This document shows positions 18,901 to 30,479 of a stretch of 64,000 nt of DNA, piece by piece. Source of the stretch: Muscardinus avellanarius (Eukaryota > Chordata > Mammalia > Rodentia > Gliridae). A program made the translations under genes and the position numbers. The DNA is taken from contig OY726571.1 of the NCBI GenBank assembly GCA_963383645.1, positions 19,889,599 to 19,953,598 of the forward strand, read 5' to 3'. How positions within the stretch are numbered: the first letter of the stretch is position 1; each line of letters opens with the position of its first letter. The notes under the pieces are model-generated. The model made no database searches and was not told the DNA's origin. It was given only the letters and a program-made list of their open reading frames with translations.

Positions 18901-19169
18901 CCTTCTTTTTTTAAATCCCAGATAGAAGATAATTTTTTTTTTTAGCTTGGGCCTCAAATGGATAAGACACAAAATAAATACAAAGCTGATCTATGAAAGA
19001 TAAAACTCTAAGAAACAAACCTGTTTTGTAAGCCACTAAGATGGTGGGCTGTGGTCCTAACATAACCTGGTAAGATCAGACTAATGTGGTAGGAGACAAA
19101 GGTAGATGCTTAGAGATCTGTTTAAAGACTGTGATGGGAAGCAAGGTATGAGATACTGATGACCTGGCC

Positions 19170-20890
19170 ACAGGGAATGTGCCGAAGACCAGATCCAGCC
19201 AAGTCAGGGTTTCTCAAAGGTGGTGAGGAGTCGGCGACTTGAGGGAATGAGAGACAGCCTTTTTGGAGGTGTGACTCTGCCATACAGAGTCAATGCTTTA
19301 TTTTTATATGATTTTACATGGGAATATTTGATATTAACAACTTTTGACAAAACACATCCTCAATACATCTGGATATAAACAACATTTAGAAAAACATGTT
19401 TTCAGTACACCTAGGTACATTTTGCGCTTTATCTGGAACAATTCAACCTGCCACGATGAGCTCATATCTCAATACCTGAAATTATCCAAATTAATGTCAT
19501 AATACAAATCATTCTGGTTACCTAGCCAGAAAGATCAATTTTATTCTAATTATTAACTTAACTAAAAATGGAGCTCTGCAAAGCACATTCAAACCTAAGC
19601 TAAGCCGAAAGTACAGAAAACAAGGGGCTTTTCCATTAAAAGGAACACAAAGATTTTAAGAGATCTTTGGGGGACACAAAAAATTTTACTTTTATATTTC
19701 ATATTATAAAATACTAAATGTACAATTTATTTTCTTGAATTCTTATGATCTTTGGTCAGAAACACCAGAAAGGGGAGGCTCTGCCTAGCCGATTTCTGCA
19801 TAACACATAATAAACTTTAACTAAGCTTATCTTTAACTACTAAATGCTAAACTTACTGTTTCTACTTCTAAAATTAGCTACTAATTTTATCTCTTATTTT
19901 TTGACTACTTGGTATTCTATAACTTATTTTGACCCAACCACCAAATTTATACTAAACTTATTCTATTTCTCTAACATAAAATGCCTACATCTAATTTTCT
20001 ATAATACCTATTAAGTTGTTTACCAAGAGAACTCTTTTGTGCTTTAGTGAGCAGGCACCAAGGAGGTCCCTGCCTGCCCAACCCTCTGTAGGAAAGGAAA
20101 AGTCCTGACATCAAGCCATTTTCCAGTAATATTAACTCTGTGCTTTCCAAGCATCATACACTCCTGTACTGGAAAGTGGAGGATGGTTGGAGGTGGAAAA
20201 GTATTCTGATTAGTGTTAGCCCCTTGAGGGGGATACTATATCCGACCCCCTAACTTATAAGCAACATATGGAGGGCCTTGCACAGTAGGTATAATTTACC
20301 TGAAGTTAACCTTTTCCTTTCATGACTAAAACTTTAAGTGACTTAGGTGTTGTAAGCAGAGGAGCAAAGAGCCTTTTTCTATGTAGCTTCTTGAAAGTTC
20401 TCCCATAGTCATATTCTTCTTAGTGCTACTCCCAGCGCAAATCTTAGGGCATTTTCCAATCATATTCACATCAATTTTCAGATTATTATAAAACATCAAT
20501 CCTCAATCAAAGCAATATTCAAATTTCATTAATATTATCATTATTATAACTAAAATCAAGAGGGATAATGGCTTCAGTTTTGCCAGAGTCTTCCAGCCCT
20601 GCGGAATTCTTTTCCCAGCTGCGACCCTGTCATGCAGCAGGAATGGCGCCGCCTCCGCCAGGAATGCAGAGAAGGGTAAACAGAAATCAACCCATCTGAC
20701 AAACAGGAAGTCAACAAGCAGGATCTGTAGCTGATGAACGCCACAAGAATGAAGGCAGGCTGAAAGATTCCTGGATTGAGAAACGAAATATGTGGAGAGT
20801 AAAAGATCCATGACTTGGAAGCAAAGCAGGCGTCCTAGGCTAAAGGTGGAGAAGGAGCCTCCAAGTCCTTCGGAGCCACCTCTCTTCTGA
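19170..20890 (-). mobile_element. Candidate antisense LTR-retroelement remnant
   Basis: 'GTGAGGAGTCGGCGACTTGAG' followed by 'CAGAGTCAATGCTTTATTTTT' reads, on the minus strand, as an LTR end with an AATAAAGCATTGACTCTG polyadenylation region. About 1 kb of non-coding AT-rich sequence follows, then a GC-richer block at 20560-20890 with 'ATGGCGCCGCCTCCGCC'. A 134-codon minus frame at 20503-20907 has no recognisable motif. I infer an old ERV2-like element; its right boundary and second LTR are not established. Confidence 0.35.
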
Positions 20891-21046
20891 CTGCTGGGAA
20901 TTTGCACCTGCTGTTCCTTCAGCTTGGAACGTGCTTCCTTCAGATAGTTGCAAAGCTTACTTTTTCTTGTCTTTCAGGTCTCTTATTTCATGGTAAACCC
21001 TTAGAGCAGTCTTTGCTAACTACACAATTTGAAACAGAAGGCTCAA

Positions 21047-21102
21047 TTCCTTCCTTCCTTCCTTCCTTCCTTCCTTCCTTCCTTCCTTCCTTCCTTCCTT
21101 CC
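21047..21102. repeat. (TTCC)n microsatellite
   Basis: Thirteen or more pure TTCC units followed by pyrimidine-rich sequence; polypurine GGAA on the minus strand. Confidence 0.95.
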
Positions 21103-21319
21103 CTCTCTCCTTTTTCTTTCTTTTTTTCTTACTAGCACTGATTGCTCCCTAATAATAAATCTGCCTGATAGAATATAATATGAGCAATAATATAATATGA
21201 ACCATACGTATAATTTTAGATTTTCTAATGACACCATTAAAAAGCAAAAAGAAATGGGCAATATGAATTCAATAATTTATTTCATTGAATGTAATATATC
21301 CAAATATTTCTTTATCTTC

Positions 21320-22170
21320 CTGTCATTGGTGCACTCGTCTCGCATCCTAATGCAGTTCATGGAGGTAGAGAGATGTAGGGACACAGCACTTGCTGGTCTT
21401 ACTCAGCTGCCTTTCCTCAGTTCCTCCTTCCACATACAAAATATTGAGAGTGGCACTGGTATTCCCACAGATGTACACAAAGCCCACGGAAGTGATTCCT
21501 TCATTGACCTTCTCTCTCCACTCCCCTCCCCACATCCATCTCCCTGGCTCCCCTGGAGTTTCTCCGCCATTATATAACGTCCCTCTTTTATCCCAATTAC
21601 TTTCTAGCTTCCACATATGAGAAAAGACCCGCGGCCCTACTGTGTTTTCTGTGACTGGCTAATTTTACTTGATGTAATTTTTTCCAGGTTCATCCATTTT
21701 CATGAAAATGACATCATTTGGCTCTTTTTATTGCTGAGTAGAATTCCACTGTGTGTATGTTCCATAATTTGTGATTCATTCACTAGTTGATGGACACATG
21801 GTTGGTTCCATAATTTGGCTGTCATGAATTGTGCTGCTATAAACACAGATATGCGTGTGTTACTATAATATTTTGATTTTAGACCCTTTAGAAAGATACT
21901 CAGGAATGGTATAGCCAGATCATATGGTGGGTCCATTCCCAGTTTTCTGAGGAATCTCCAAACTAATCTCCATAGAGTCTGTACTAATTTGCAGTCCCAC
22001 TAACAGTATAGAAGAGGTCCTCTTTCTCCACATTCTCACCAGCATTTATTGTTTTCTGACTTCTTGATGATTGCCATTCTAGTTGGGGTCAGATGAAATT
22101 TCAGTGTAATTTTAATTTGCATCTTTCTGATTGCTAATAGTGTTGAATATTTTTCCATGTATGCATTGGT
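21320..22170 (-). mobile_element. L1 3' fragment, minus orientation
   Basis: An antisense L1 3' UTR ('CTCTCTCCACTCCCCTCCCC') runs into the ORF2 end: 'GCTGAGTAGAATTCCACTGTG', 'GAATTGTGCTGCTATAAACAC', 'CAGGAATGGTATAGCCAG', 'GATTGCCATTCTAGTTGGGG'. The same order is seen in the better L1 at 22.7-24 kb. It ends near 22170 within ORF2. Diverged and non-coding. Confidence 0.85.
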
Positions 22171-22695
22171 CATGTATAATATTAATCAATATACAATTGT
22201 GATTGAGATCATTTGTTTGAGTTTTGTGCTCAGTTTTAGTTTAGACATTTTTCAGTTTTTCAATTTCTGTGTATGTATGTCTAATAGCCCCCACATTCAG
22301 TAGTGCAGAATGAAATGTTGACTTGTGCTCTGTTTTTGGAATATTTTCCTTAGGAGAGTGTAATTATATGAGGACTGGGTGTTTTGTTACAGTTGTTGTT
22401 CATCATGACCTTAAAGAAGAACCTAGACTTTAGTAAGAATTAAATATTTATTAAATTTAAGTGAATAGATATAAAATTCACAAGAGACCTGAGCCAGACT
22501 TCAGGATGTGATCAACAGGACGATGACAATTTAACCTGCAGGGGAAAATGAGTTTACCTAGAGTAAGCAGGTTTCTTGAGCTAGAAGAGGGTTCTCAATT
22601 AGGGCTTTGAGTAATTCTTGTTTTGCAAAAACATTGTATACACTCATGGGATTTTTTTTTAAAAAGGAAATTCTTCACACATTTTATATTTGCAT
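22171..22695. other. Unique-looking DNA without a recognised feature
   Basis: AT-rich segment between two L1 copies; no feature recognised. Confidence 0.4.
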
Positions 22696-22750
22696 CTAAA
22701 TTTTTATTTATTTATTTATTTATTTATTTTTATTTTTTAAATTTTTTTAT

Positions 22751-22992
22751 TGAACATAAATAGTATACATTTAAACTATATTTGGTGCCCTCTCCCCCCG
22801 CCCCCGTTTTCCCTTCCCCCCTCCCACCAATGGTTGTCCAGGATAACCATGTCTTATTCATAATTTTACACATGTTCAGGTGTAGACCCTCATTAATCAA
22901 GATAGGCCTTCCTCCTCTCCTATCTTTCCATTCAAACTTAGCTAGTATTTCACCTCTAATATCTGGAGTCCCACTGGTATCCTTTGTGTTTT
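22751..22992 (-). other. L1 3' UTR with G-rich strand
   Basis: About 240 bp between the ORF2 stop and the tail. At 22792-22825 the plus strand is C-rich, so the L1 sense strand has at least four runs of three or more G separated by short loops. Such G-rich polypurine motifs are known from mammalian L1 3' UTRs and can form quadruplexes. Confidence 0.8.
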
Positions 22993-25900
22993 CTAGTTTG
23001 GGCATATTAGAGGAAACATATGTATCTTCTCCTTCTGTGCTTGGCTGATCTCACTTAACATAATGTTCTCCAGGGCTTTCCATCTTCTTGCAAATGATAT
23101 AATTTTGTTCTTCTTTATGGCTGAATAGAATTCCATTGTGTGTATTTCCCACAGTTTTGCTATCCATTCATCTGTTGATGGTGATCTGGGTTGGTTCCAT
23201 ATTTTGGCTATTACAAATTGTGCTGCTATGAACATAGGTATGCATATGTTGCTGTATTTCTCTGAATTCAACCCCTTTGGAAAGATACCGAGGAGTGGTA
23301 TAGCTGGATCATATGGTAGATCTATTCCCACCTTTCTTAGAAATCTCCACACAGATCTCCATAGTGGTTGAACTAGTTTGCATTCCCACCAACAGTGTAA
23401 AAGAGTTCCTCTTTCCCCACATCCTTGCCAGCATTTGTTGTTGTTTGATTTCTTTATGCTTGCTACTCTGACTGGGGTTAGATGGAATCTCAGTATAGTT
23501 TTGATTTGCATCTCCCTGATGGCCAGTGATGAAGAACATCTTTTCCTGTATCTATTGGCCATTTGTATCTCTTCTTTTGTGAAGTGTCTATTTAGTTCAT
23601 TTGCCGATTTATTGATTGGGTTGTTTGTTTTGCTAGTGTAGAGTCTTTTGAGCTCTTTGTATATTCTGGATATTAGCCCCCTATCAGAATGGCGGCTGGT
23701 AATGATCCTTTCCCATTCTGTCGGCTTCCTCTTTAGGTTATTGATAATTTCCTTTGATGAGAAGAAACTTTTTAGTTTGATGTTATCCCACTTGTTTATT
23801 CTTCCTTTAATTTCCTGAGCTTTGGAGATTTTGTTGAGAAAGTTACTGCCTGTGTCAATATGTTGTAGTGTTGAACTTATGCTCTCTTCTACTAACTTCA
23901 CAGTCTCAGGTCTAATTTCTAAGTCTTTAATCCATCTTGAGTTGATTCCTGTGTTGGGTGAGATATAGGGGTTTAGATTCATCTTTTTACAAATGGTTAG
24001 CCAGTTCTCCCAGCACCACTTGTTGAAAAGGCTGTCTTTTCTCCAGCGTATGTGTTTGGCCCCTTTGTCAAAGATTAATTGACTAAAGATGTGTGGGTTT
24101 GTTTCTGTATCTTCTATTCTAATCTACTGGTCAGTATATCTGTTTTTGTGCCAGTACCATGCTGTTTTTACTACTATTGCTCTATAGTATAGTTTGAAAT
24201 CTGGGATTGTAATGCCTCCTGCATGTTTCTTATTATTGAGAATTGCTTTGGCTATTCTAGGTCTTTTCTTTCTCCATATGAAGTTCATGATTGATTTTTC
24301 TAGGTCTCTGAAGAATGTCACTGGTATTTTAATGGGAATTGCATTGAATCTATAGATCACTTTTGACAGAATGGCCATTTTGATGATATTTATTCTGCCT
24401 ATTCATGAGCACGGGAGATCTTTCCATCTTCCAAGGTCTTCTTCAATTTCTTTCTTTAATGTTTTATAGTTTTTGTTGTAGAGGTCTTTTACATCTTGGG
24501 TTAGGTTTATTCCTAGGTATTTTATTGGTTTTGAGGTTATAGTGAATGGAATTGTTTTCTTTGTTTCTTTCATTGTGGATTCATTGCTGGCATAAAGAAA
24601 AGCCACTGATTTCTTTAGGTTGATTTTGTAACCTGCGACTTTGCTGAATTTGTCAGTCAGCTCCAGAAGTTCTTTGGGTCTTCCAGATAAAGGATCATGT
24701 CATCTGCGAATAAGGATAATTTTAATTCCTCTCTTCCTATGTGAATTCCTTTGATTTCCTTCTCTTGCCTGATTGCTGCAGCAAGCGTTTCAAGGACTAT
24801 ATTGAAAATGAGTGGTGATAGTGGGCATCCTTGTCTTGTTCCTGACTGTAGCAGAAATTCTTGCAGTTTTTCCCCATTCAATATAATGATGGCTTTGGGT
24901 TTGCAGTATATTTCCTTAATGATGTTGAAGTACTTTCCTTCTATCCCAATTTTTTGCAGTGTTTTTAACATAAATGGGTGTTGGATTTTGTCGAATGCTT
25001 TTTCAGCATCTATTGCTATGATGATGTGGTTTTTGTTCTTGGTTCTATTTATGTGGTGAATAACATGTATTGATTTGCGTATGTTGAACCAGCCTTGTTT
25101 TTCTGGGATGAAACCGACTTGGTCATGATGTATTATTCTCTTGATATAGTTTTGAATGCATATAGCTAGTATTTTGTTTAGAATTTTTTCATATATGTTC
25201 ATTAAGGATATTGGTCTGTAGTTTTCCTTTCTTGAGGTGTCTTTATTTGGTTTGGGATGTGATACTGGCCTCATAAAAGGAATTTGGAAGAGTTCCATCT
25301 CTTTCAATTTCCCGGAACATGTTATGAAGTATTGGTATTAGTTGTTCACTGAAGGTTTTGTAGAATTCAGCTGAAAACCCATCTGGGCCTGGGCTTTTCT
25401 TTGGTGGAAGAATTTTTATTGCCGTTTCTATTTCTTTGGTTGTTATTGGTTGGTTTAGGCTTCCTATGTCCTCTTGGCTGAGTGTAGGAAGGTTAACTGT
25501 ACTTAGAAATCTATCAATTTCTTCCATGTTTTCAAGTCTATTGGAGTATAAATTTTTAAAGTAGTTTCTGATAATCTTTTGAATTTCTTCACTATCTGTG
25601 GTGATATCTCCTTTTTCATTTCTAATTTTGATAATTTGAGTTGATTCTCTTTTTCTTTTGTTTAGGTTGGCCAGGGGTTTATCAATTCTATTAATCTTTT
25701 CAAAGAACCAACTTTTTGTTTTATTGATTCTTTGAATTGTTTTTTTGTTCTCTATTTCATTTATTTCTGCTCTAATTTTGATGATTTCTTGCCTTCTGCT
25801 GACTTTGGGAATAGACTGTTGCAGAATTTCTAGATCCTTGAGTTGTGTCATTAGGTTCTTTACTTGGTGGTTCTCCGTCCTTTTTATGTGGGCACTCAAT

Positions 25901-26795
25901 GCAATAAACTTTCCTCTTAGTACTGCCTTCATGGTGTCCCATAGATTTTGGTAGGTTGTGTCTCTGTTTTTGTTTCTTTCCATAAATTTCTTTATTTTTT
26001 CCCTAATTTCTGCTCTTACCCATTCGTCATTCAATAGTGTATCATTCATTCTCCATGAATTTGAATACTTTCTTTTGAGTTTCCTGTTGTTGATTTCTAC
26101 TTTTATTCTGTGGTGGTCTGAAAAGATGCAAGGAATTATATTACATTTTTTGAATTTGCTGGCATTTTCTTTGTGTCCTAGGATGTGATCTATTCTGGAG
26201 AAGGTTCCATGGGCTGCTGAGAAGAAAGTGTATTCTGTAGTTCCTGGTTAAAATAATCTGAAAATGTCTATTAGGTCCATTTGGTTTATGGTTTCCTTTA
26301 GTTCTAAAGTGTCTTTACTCATCTTTTGCCTTGAAGATCGATCCAGTGGTGTGAGAAGTGTATTAAAGTCTCCCAGAATTATTGTATTTGGGTCTACTTG
26401 GGATCATATGTCCAGAAGAGTTTGTTTTACAAATGTGGTTGCACCCACATTTGGGGCATAAATATTTACTATCATTATATCTTCTTGGTGTATTGTTCCT
26501 TTTAATAAAAGGAAGTGCCCTGATTTGTCTCTTTTGATGTGTTTTAGTTTAAAGTCTGTTTTGTTGGACATCAGGGTTGCTACTTCTGCTCTTTTTTGTT
26601 CACTGGTGGCATGGTATATCTTTTTCCATCCTTTCACCTTCAGCCTGTGAATGTCTTTGGCTGTGAGGTGAGTTTCTTGCAGACAGCATATATTTGGATT
26701 ATGTTTCCTAATCCACATTGCCAGTTTATGTCTTTTGATTGGTGAGTTAAGTCCTTTGACATTAAGAGATATTATTGAAATATGATTTTTTTTGC
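22993..26795 (-). pseudogene. L1 ORF2 (endonuclease-reverse transcriptase), disrupted
   Basis: L1 ORF2p nicks target DNA and reverse-transcribes L1 RNA. In order on the minus strand: the endonuclease domain with QETHLT (about 26670), GDFNT (about 26360) and SDHHR (about 26125); the reverse transcriptase with TRQGCPLSP and the catalytic FADD (about 24710); then the Cys-rich C terminus with CWQGC...HCWWEC (about 23400). The natural stop is at 22993. Visible lesions: a one-base slip in an A-run near the start (about 26790), stops at 26404-26406, 26248-26250, 24403-24405 and 24124-24126, and frameshifts near 25260 and 24683. The longest intact piece, 22993-23982, holds 329 codons of the C terminus. 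All hallmark motifs survive, but the protein does not. Confidence 0.95.
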
Positions 26796-26839
26796 CATTT
26801 TGTGTTCTGTCTACTCTTGGGTGGTGTGATCTTCTTTAC

Positions 26840-27818
26840 TTAAATGGCCCTCTTATTGACTTCCTCTCTTCTCTGATTCTGAAGTCTGCTTCTTTTTTCT
26901 TCCTTATGGTTTATTTCTTTAAGAATTTTCTCTAGTGTTGGCTTTGAATTCATGAATTTTTTGAGATTCTGTTTATCCTGAAAGACTTTAGTTTCACCAT
27001 TGATCTTGAATAGTAGTTTTGCTGGATAGATTAGTTTGGGCTGGAAGTTATTTTCTTCCAGGGTCTGAATCACGTCGTACCAGTCTCTCCTAGCATTCCT
27101 GACCTGGGTTGTATAGTCTGGGGTGATTCTTTTTGTTTTTGCCTCTATATGTCACCTGTCCTTTTGTTCTCACTGCTTTTAAGATTCCTTCCTTAGCCTC
27201 TATATTGGTCATTTTGGTTATTATGTGTCGTGGAGTGGTTTTTCTTTGGTCCTGTCTCAGTGCAGTTCTGTATGCCTCCTGGACTTGAAGGTCCAAGTCT
27301 CTTTCCATATTTGGAAAATTCTCTGAGATTATTTCCTTGAAGATATTACAGATGCCCTTGGTCTGTACCTCTATCCCTTCCTCAATGCCTATTATCCGTA
27401 AATTAGGATGCTTCATATTATCCCATAATTGCTGGATGTTTAGGTTTTGTTGCTGTAAAGATTTCTGTATAGCACTGACTGTGTTTTCGGTTTGGGATGT
27501 ACTGTCTTCTAATATTGATGTTCTGTTTTCCATTTCATCTAGTCTTCCAGAATTTCTTTCTATTGCTATCTTCATTTTACTTATTGCCTCTTTCATTTCA
27601 TTCCAGACCTCTTTCTGATTCTTTTTTAGTGTTTATAACTCACCTTTAATCTCCTCTATACTTGTTTTAAATCCTTTCATTATATTGAACATCAAGATTC
27701 TGAACTTCCCTTCTTGCATTTCTAGTAGGTCAGCATTCATGATTTCTGCTGTCTCTTCATAATTCCTGGTTCTCCTATTTATAGAGTTCTCTGTCCTGTT
27801 TTTCTGATTTCTATCCAT
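26840..27818 (-). pseudogene. L1 ORF1 (RNA-binding chaperone), disrupted
   Basis: ORF1p is a trimeric coiled-coil protein that coats L1 RNA. The frame starts with ATG at 27816-27818 (MDRNQKN). Charged coiled-coil sequence with heptads (ERNSGRLDEMENRTSILED) lies near 27550, the RRM-like domain follows (LRIIGIEEG; about 27390), and the C-terminal domain ends at 26840. A stop at 27633-27635 splits off the first 61 codons. A frameshift between 27090 and 27073 moves the last 77 codons to another frame. The length, about 325 codons, is normal for mammalian ORF1. Confidence 0.93.
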
Positions 27819-29152
27819 CGTTCATGAGTATTATGCTTAGTCCAATCTTAATATTAGGAGTTTAGGGGTATCGGCAAGTCAGCAGAGCCTTTCCAGTGTT
27901 GAGGGTGGGTGATATGGGAGGAGCTGGGGTGATTGGTAAAGGAATCGGATTAGGTAGAGGATATGTTTAGGTTGAGAAAGACTTTAAGTATGATAAGGTA
28001 ATATCTTGCTAGGAATGAGAGATAGTTAACTAGTAGGACTCTTGTCGTTAGTAGAGTAATTATGGATATAAGAAATACTTTGAGTATTAAACCAGGAGGT
28101 ATATTATGGGGACAAGTTTTGGGGGAGAAAAGTATGTAGGTTAGTGTGGGGAGGTTTGTAAATGGGGGTGATGGAAGGAGCAGACAAACATAAAAAAAAA
28201 AAATCCACACAAGATACCAAGACTATTGTGTAATTTCAGAAAAAGAAAAGAAAAACCAATCAAAGGAGGAGAACGAAAAAAGAAAGGAAAGAGGAAGAAA
28301 GAGGAAAAAAGAACAAGAATAAAATAAAAGGAACTAGCAGCTGTGTGAAATCAGAAAATAAGGCAAACTATCCAATATATATATATACAACAAGTTAAAG
28401 TAAAAGAAGTGTGGGTTAAGAAAAAAAAATAAAACAACAATAACCATACCAAAACAAAAGCACTGTAAAAGCAAAATAAAAAAAAAAACATCCACATTAA
28501 AAGTAAAACAAATAGTCCTACTTATTTACACATATGGGGTCAGGTCCATTTAATATGTGCGCATCTGATTGCTTTGGTAGCTTTCAGAATATAATCCAAT
28601 GTCTCTTAGTTTTCTTTGTACTCTATTTTTATCTTCTTAGGTCACTCTGGGTGTTTGGACACCTTTCTCTCCTTTAACTGCTTTAGGTTTATGTGTCCAC
28701 ATGTCTGGTTTCACTGTTATTTGATTCTGTACAATTCACAGGTTCTGGTTTCCTTGGTTCAGGCTTCTGTGGGAGTCTCTGTGTTGTTGTGATCCAGTCG
28801 CTGGTGAGCACACAGAATTCTGACGTGGGTGCTGCTCGCTGCTTAAGATGAGGTCCTAGGTGAGTTTTCAGTCCAGAATTGTCTTGCCGCTGTAATTTCA
28901 GTCAGGCAGCTGCGCAGGCAGCGGCGCAAGCAGCCCGCCGCCGGAGCGTTCCGATTGTATCTGCAGCAGGTCCGGTGTCCGATCTTTGTTCTTCTTCTTC
29001 TTCAAGTTCAGGGTTCTGCCGAGGTACCTGGATCTGTTTTGGTTCCTGGTATGTATTTATTTTGTTGATTAAGACACTCCTTTCTAAGTATTTGAACTTT
29101 ATTTACTTCAGCTACTGAGAAGTGTTGTGTCCCTCAGTCGCCATTTTGAAGG
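27819..29152 (-). promoter_or_regulatory. L1 5' UTR with CpG cluster and terminal YY1-like site
   Basis: About 1.33 kb upstream of ORF1. At the element's 5' edge the plus strand reads GTCGCCATTTTGAAGG, so the L1 sense strand begins with AAAATGGCGAC. A YY1 site at this position directs accurate initiation in other mammalian L1s. A CpG-rich stretch (28886-28960) lies just inside. The section 28190-28500 is strongly purine-rich on the plus strand. A plus-strand (antisense) frame of 79 codons occurs at 28879-29118. Confidence 0.8.
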
Positions 29153-29179
29153 AAAAAAAAAATAAAAACCTAAATTTTT

Positions 29180-29632
29180 TTTACCATGTTTTCAATGGTA
29201 AATGATGAATTACCACTATGTTGAATAATTTTGTAGTCTAGGACAACTCACATATGTCATATTTTTTACAGAATCTATATATGCTCTGATAAAACATTAA
29301 TTGTGTTTAGATTGTTCATATATTTAGCATAGCTGAAATAAATAAAATGAACTTAGTGTTCTTTGATGAAGGGTAGTTATAATTTGTCCTAAGCCATTTC
29401 TCTTTTTAAATTGCTCCTTTGAAAACCAATGGGAATTAATTGTCCTTAATAATTAAATAAAATATATATTATTTATTATTGTAAATTACAGTTTTCTAAG
29501 TTTAGGTTTGCTATATATCTGCTATCTCAGTGAGAGAAATGGTACTTTATATATTTATAGGTTCTGATGCATGGGCATAGTATTTGAAGAACTCTGTTCT
29601 CCATTCCCTGAAATTAGATTATATAAATTACA

Positions 29633-29635
<3 letters not shown>
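29180..29635. other. AT-rich DNA without a recognised feature
   Basis: No feature recognised apart from AT-rich sequence. Confidence 0.4.

Positions 29636-29668
<33 letters not shown>
29636..29668. repeat. (ATT)n microsatellite
   Basis: About eleven ATT units, uninterrupted. Confidence 0.93.
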
Positions 29669-29672
<4 letters not shown>

Positions 29673-30084
29673 GTTTGTGAGTGAAGAGTTAAATGATAAA
29701 AATAAAGAACAATTTAAATAGGTAATGATCAGGGAGATTTCATTTGCATTTCTTAGAAATAAATGTTTTAGAAAAAGAGTTCATTGCCTCTAGAGGTAAG
29801 GTTAAATGTAGAACCAAAGAAGGAAAATTTTTTTTCTAAAAATAGAATCTTAGAAACTCAAGATTAAAATTATAATTGATTTTCACTTAATCTCTCCTTA
29901 TTCCTTTCCTTCAATTTAAAGACCATTTTTGCAATGTTTCTATTTTGGGACTAAAATATTTCTAGAAATCATGAATTTTGTAATTCTTGGTACAATCTCA
30001 CAGTGAAAATGTCAACTTAAACTTGGGAGTCCTTAAATTTTATTATGCTAGTATTAGATACATTTTTTTCATTGATATTTTAGG
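29669..30084. other. AT-rich DNA without a recognised feature
   Basis: No feature recognised. Confidence 0.4.
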
Positions 30085-30190
30085 ATTGACTTTATTCTAT
30101 AGGGTCTTGCTAAGTTACTAAATTTTTTGCTATTTTGCTGAGGCTGGCCTTAAACTTATGGTTCTCCTGTTTGGGCTTTATCTGGCATCT
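30085..30190 (-). repeat. Partial, degraded B1-like SINE
   Basis: 'AGGGTCTTGCTAAGTTACTA', 'GCTGAGGCTGGCCTTAAAC' and 'GTTCTCCTGTTTGGGC' match the antisense B1-like half only. The ends are lost. Confidence 0.6.
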
Positions 30191-30271
30191 GTTGACCTTC
30201 TGTCCTGAATGACTAGAATGGAAAATTAAATTTTACCTTTCTGAAGTGTTCAGTTTGGGCACTGTGTTTAA

Positions 30272-30400
30272 CTGGACACAGTGGCTCATATTTGTGTTAC
30301 CCCAGTACTTGGGAGGCTGAGACAGGATCATTTCAGGTTTGAAGCCAGCCTCAGGAATTTAGCAAGACCCTTAGCAACTTAGTGAGATCCTTTTTTTAAA
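30272..30400 (+). repeat. B1-like half of a SINE
   Basis: 'GGACACAGTGGCTCATATTTG', 'CAGTACTTGGGAGGCTGAG', 'TTTGAAGCCAGCCTCAGG' and 'AGCAACTTAGTGAGATCC' are followed by an A-rich tail and ATATA sequence. The ID-like half is absent, by deletion or as a monomeric form. Confidence 0.8.
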
Positions 30401-30479
30401 AAAAAGTATATATAAATATATATTGGATGTATATAGTATATATAGGACATATACTATATAAATATATATCTTAAAGAAA

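Larger units (their letters stand above)
22706..29152 (-). mobile_element. Near full-length L1 (LINE-1) retrotransposon
   Basis: About 6.45 kb in antisense. From right to left: a 5' UTR of about 1.3 kb, ORF1, ORF2, a short 3' UTR with a G-rich strand, and a tail of TTTA/T runs at 22701-22750. Both ORFs are complete in order but carry stops and frameshifts, so this copy cannot mobilise itself. A candidate target duplication, 'CTAAATTTTT', lies at 22696-22705 and 29170-29179, although about 17 A-rich bases separate the right copy from the L1 5' end. The broken ORFs place it older than the ERV at 11.6 kb. Confidence 0.95.

Noticed and set aside
20503..20907. 134-codon minus frame as a gene
   Set aside because: It lies in LTR-like sequence, has no recognisable domain, and is not long enough to be convincing.
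24751..26461. Plus-strand frames of 65-102 codons
   Set aside because: They are antisense shadows of L1 ORF2.
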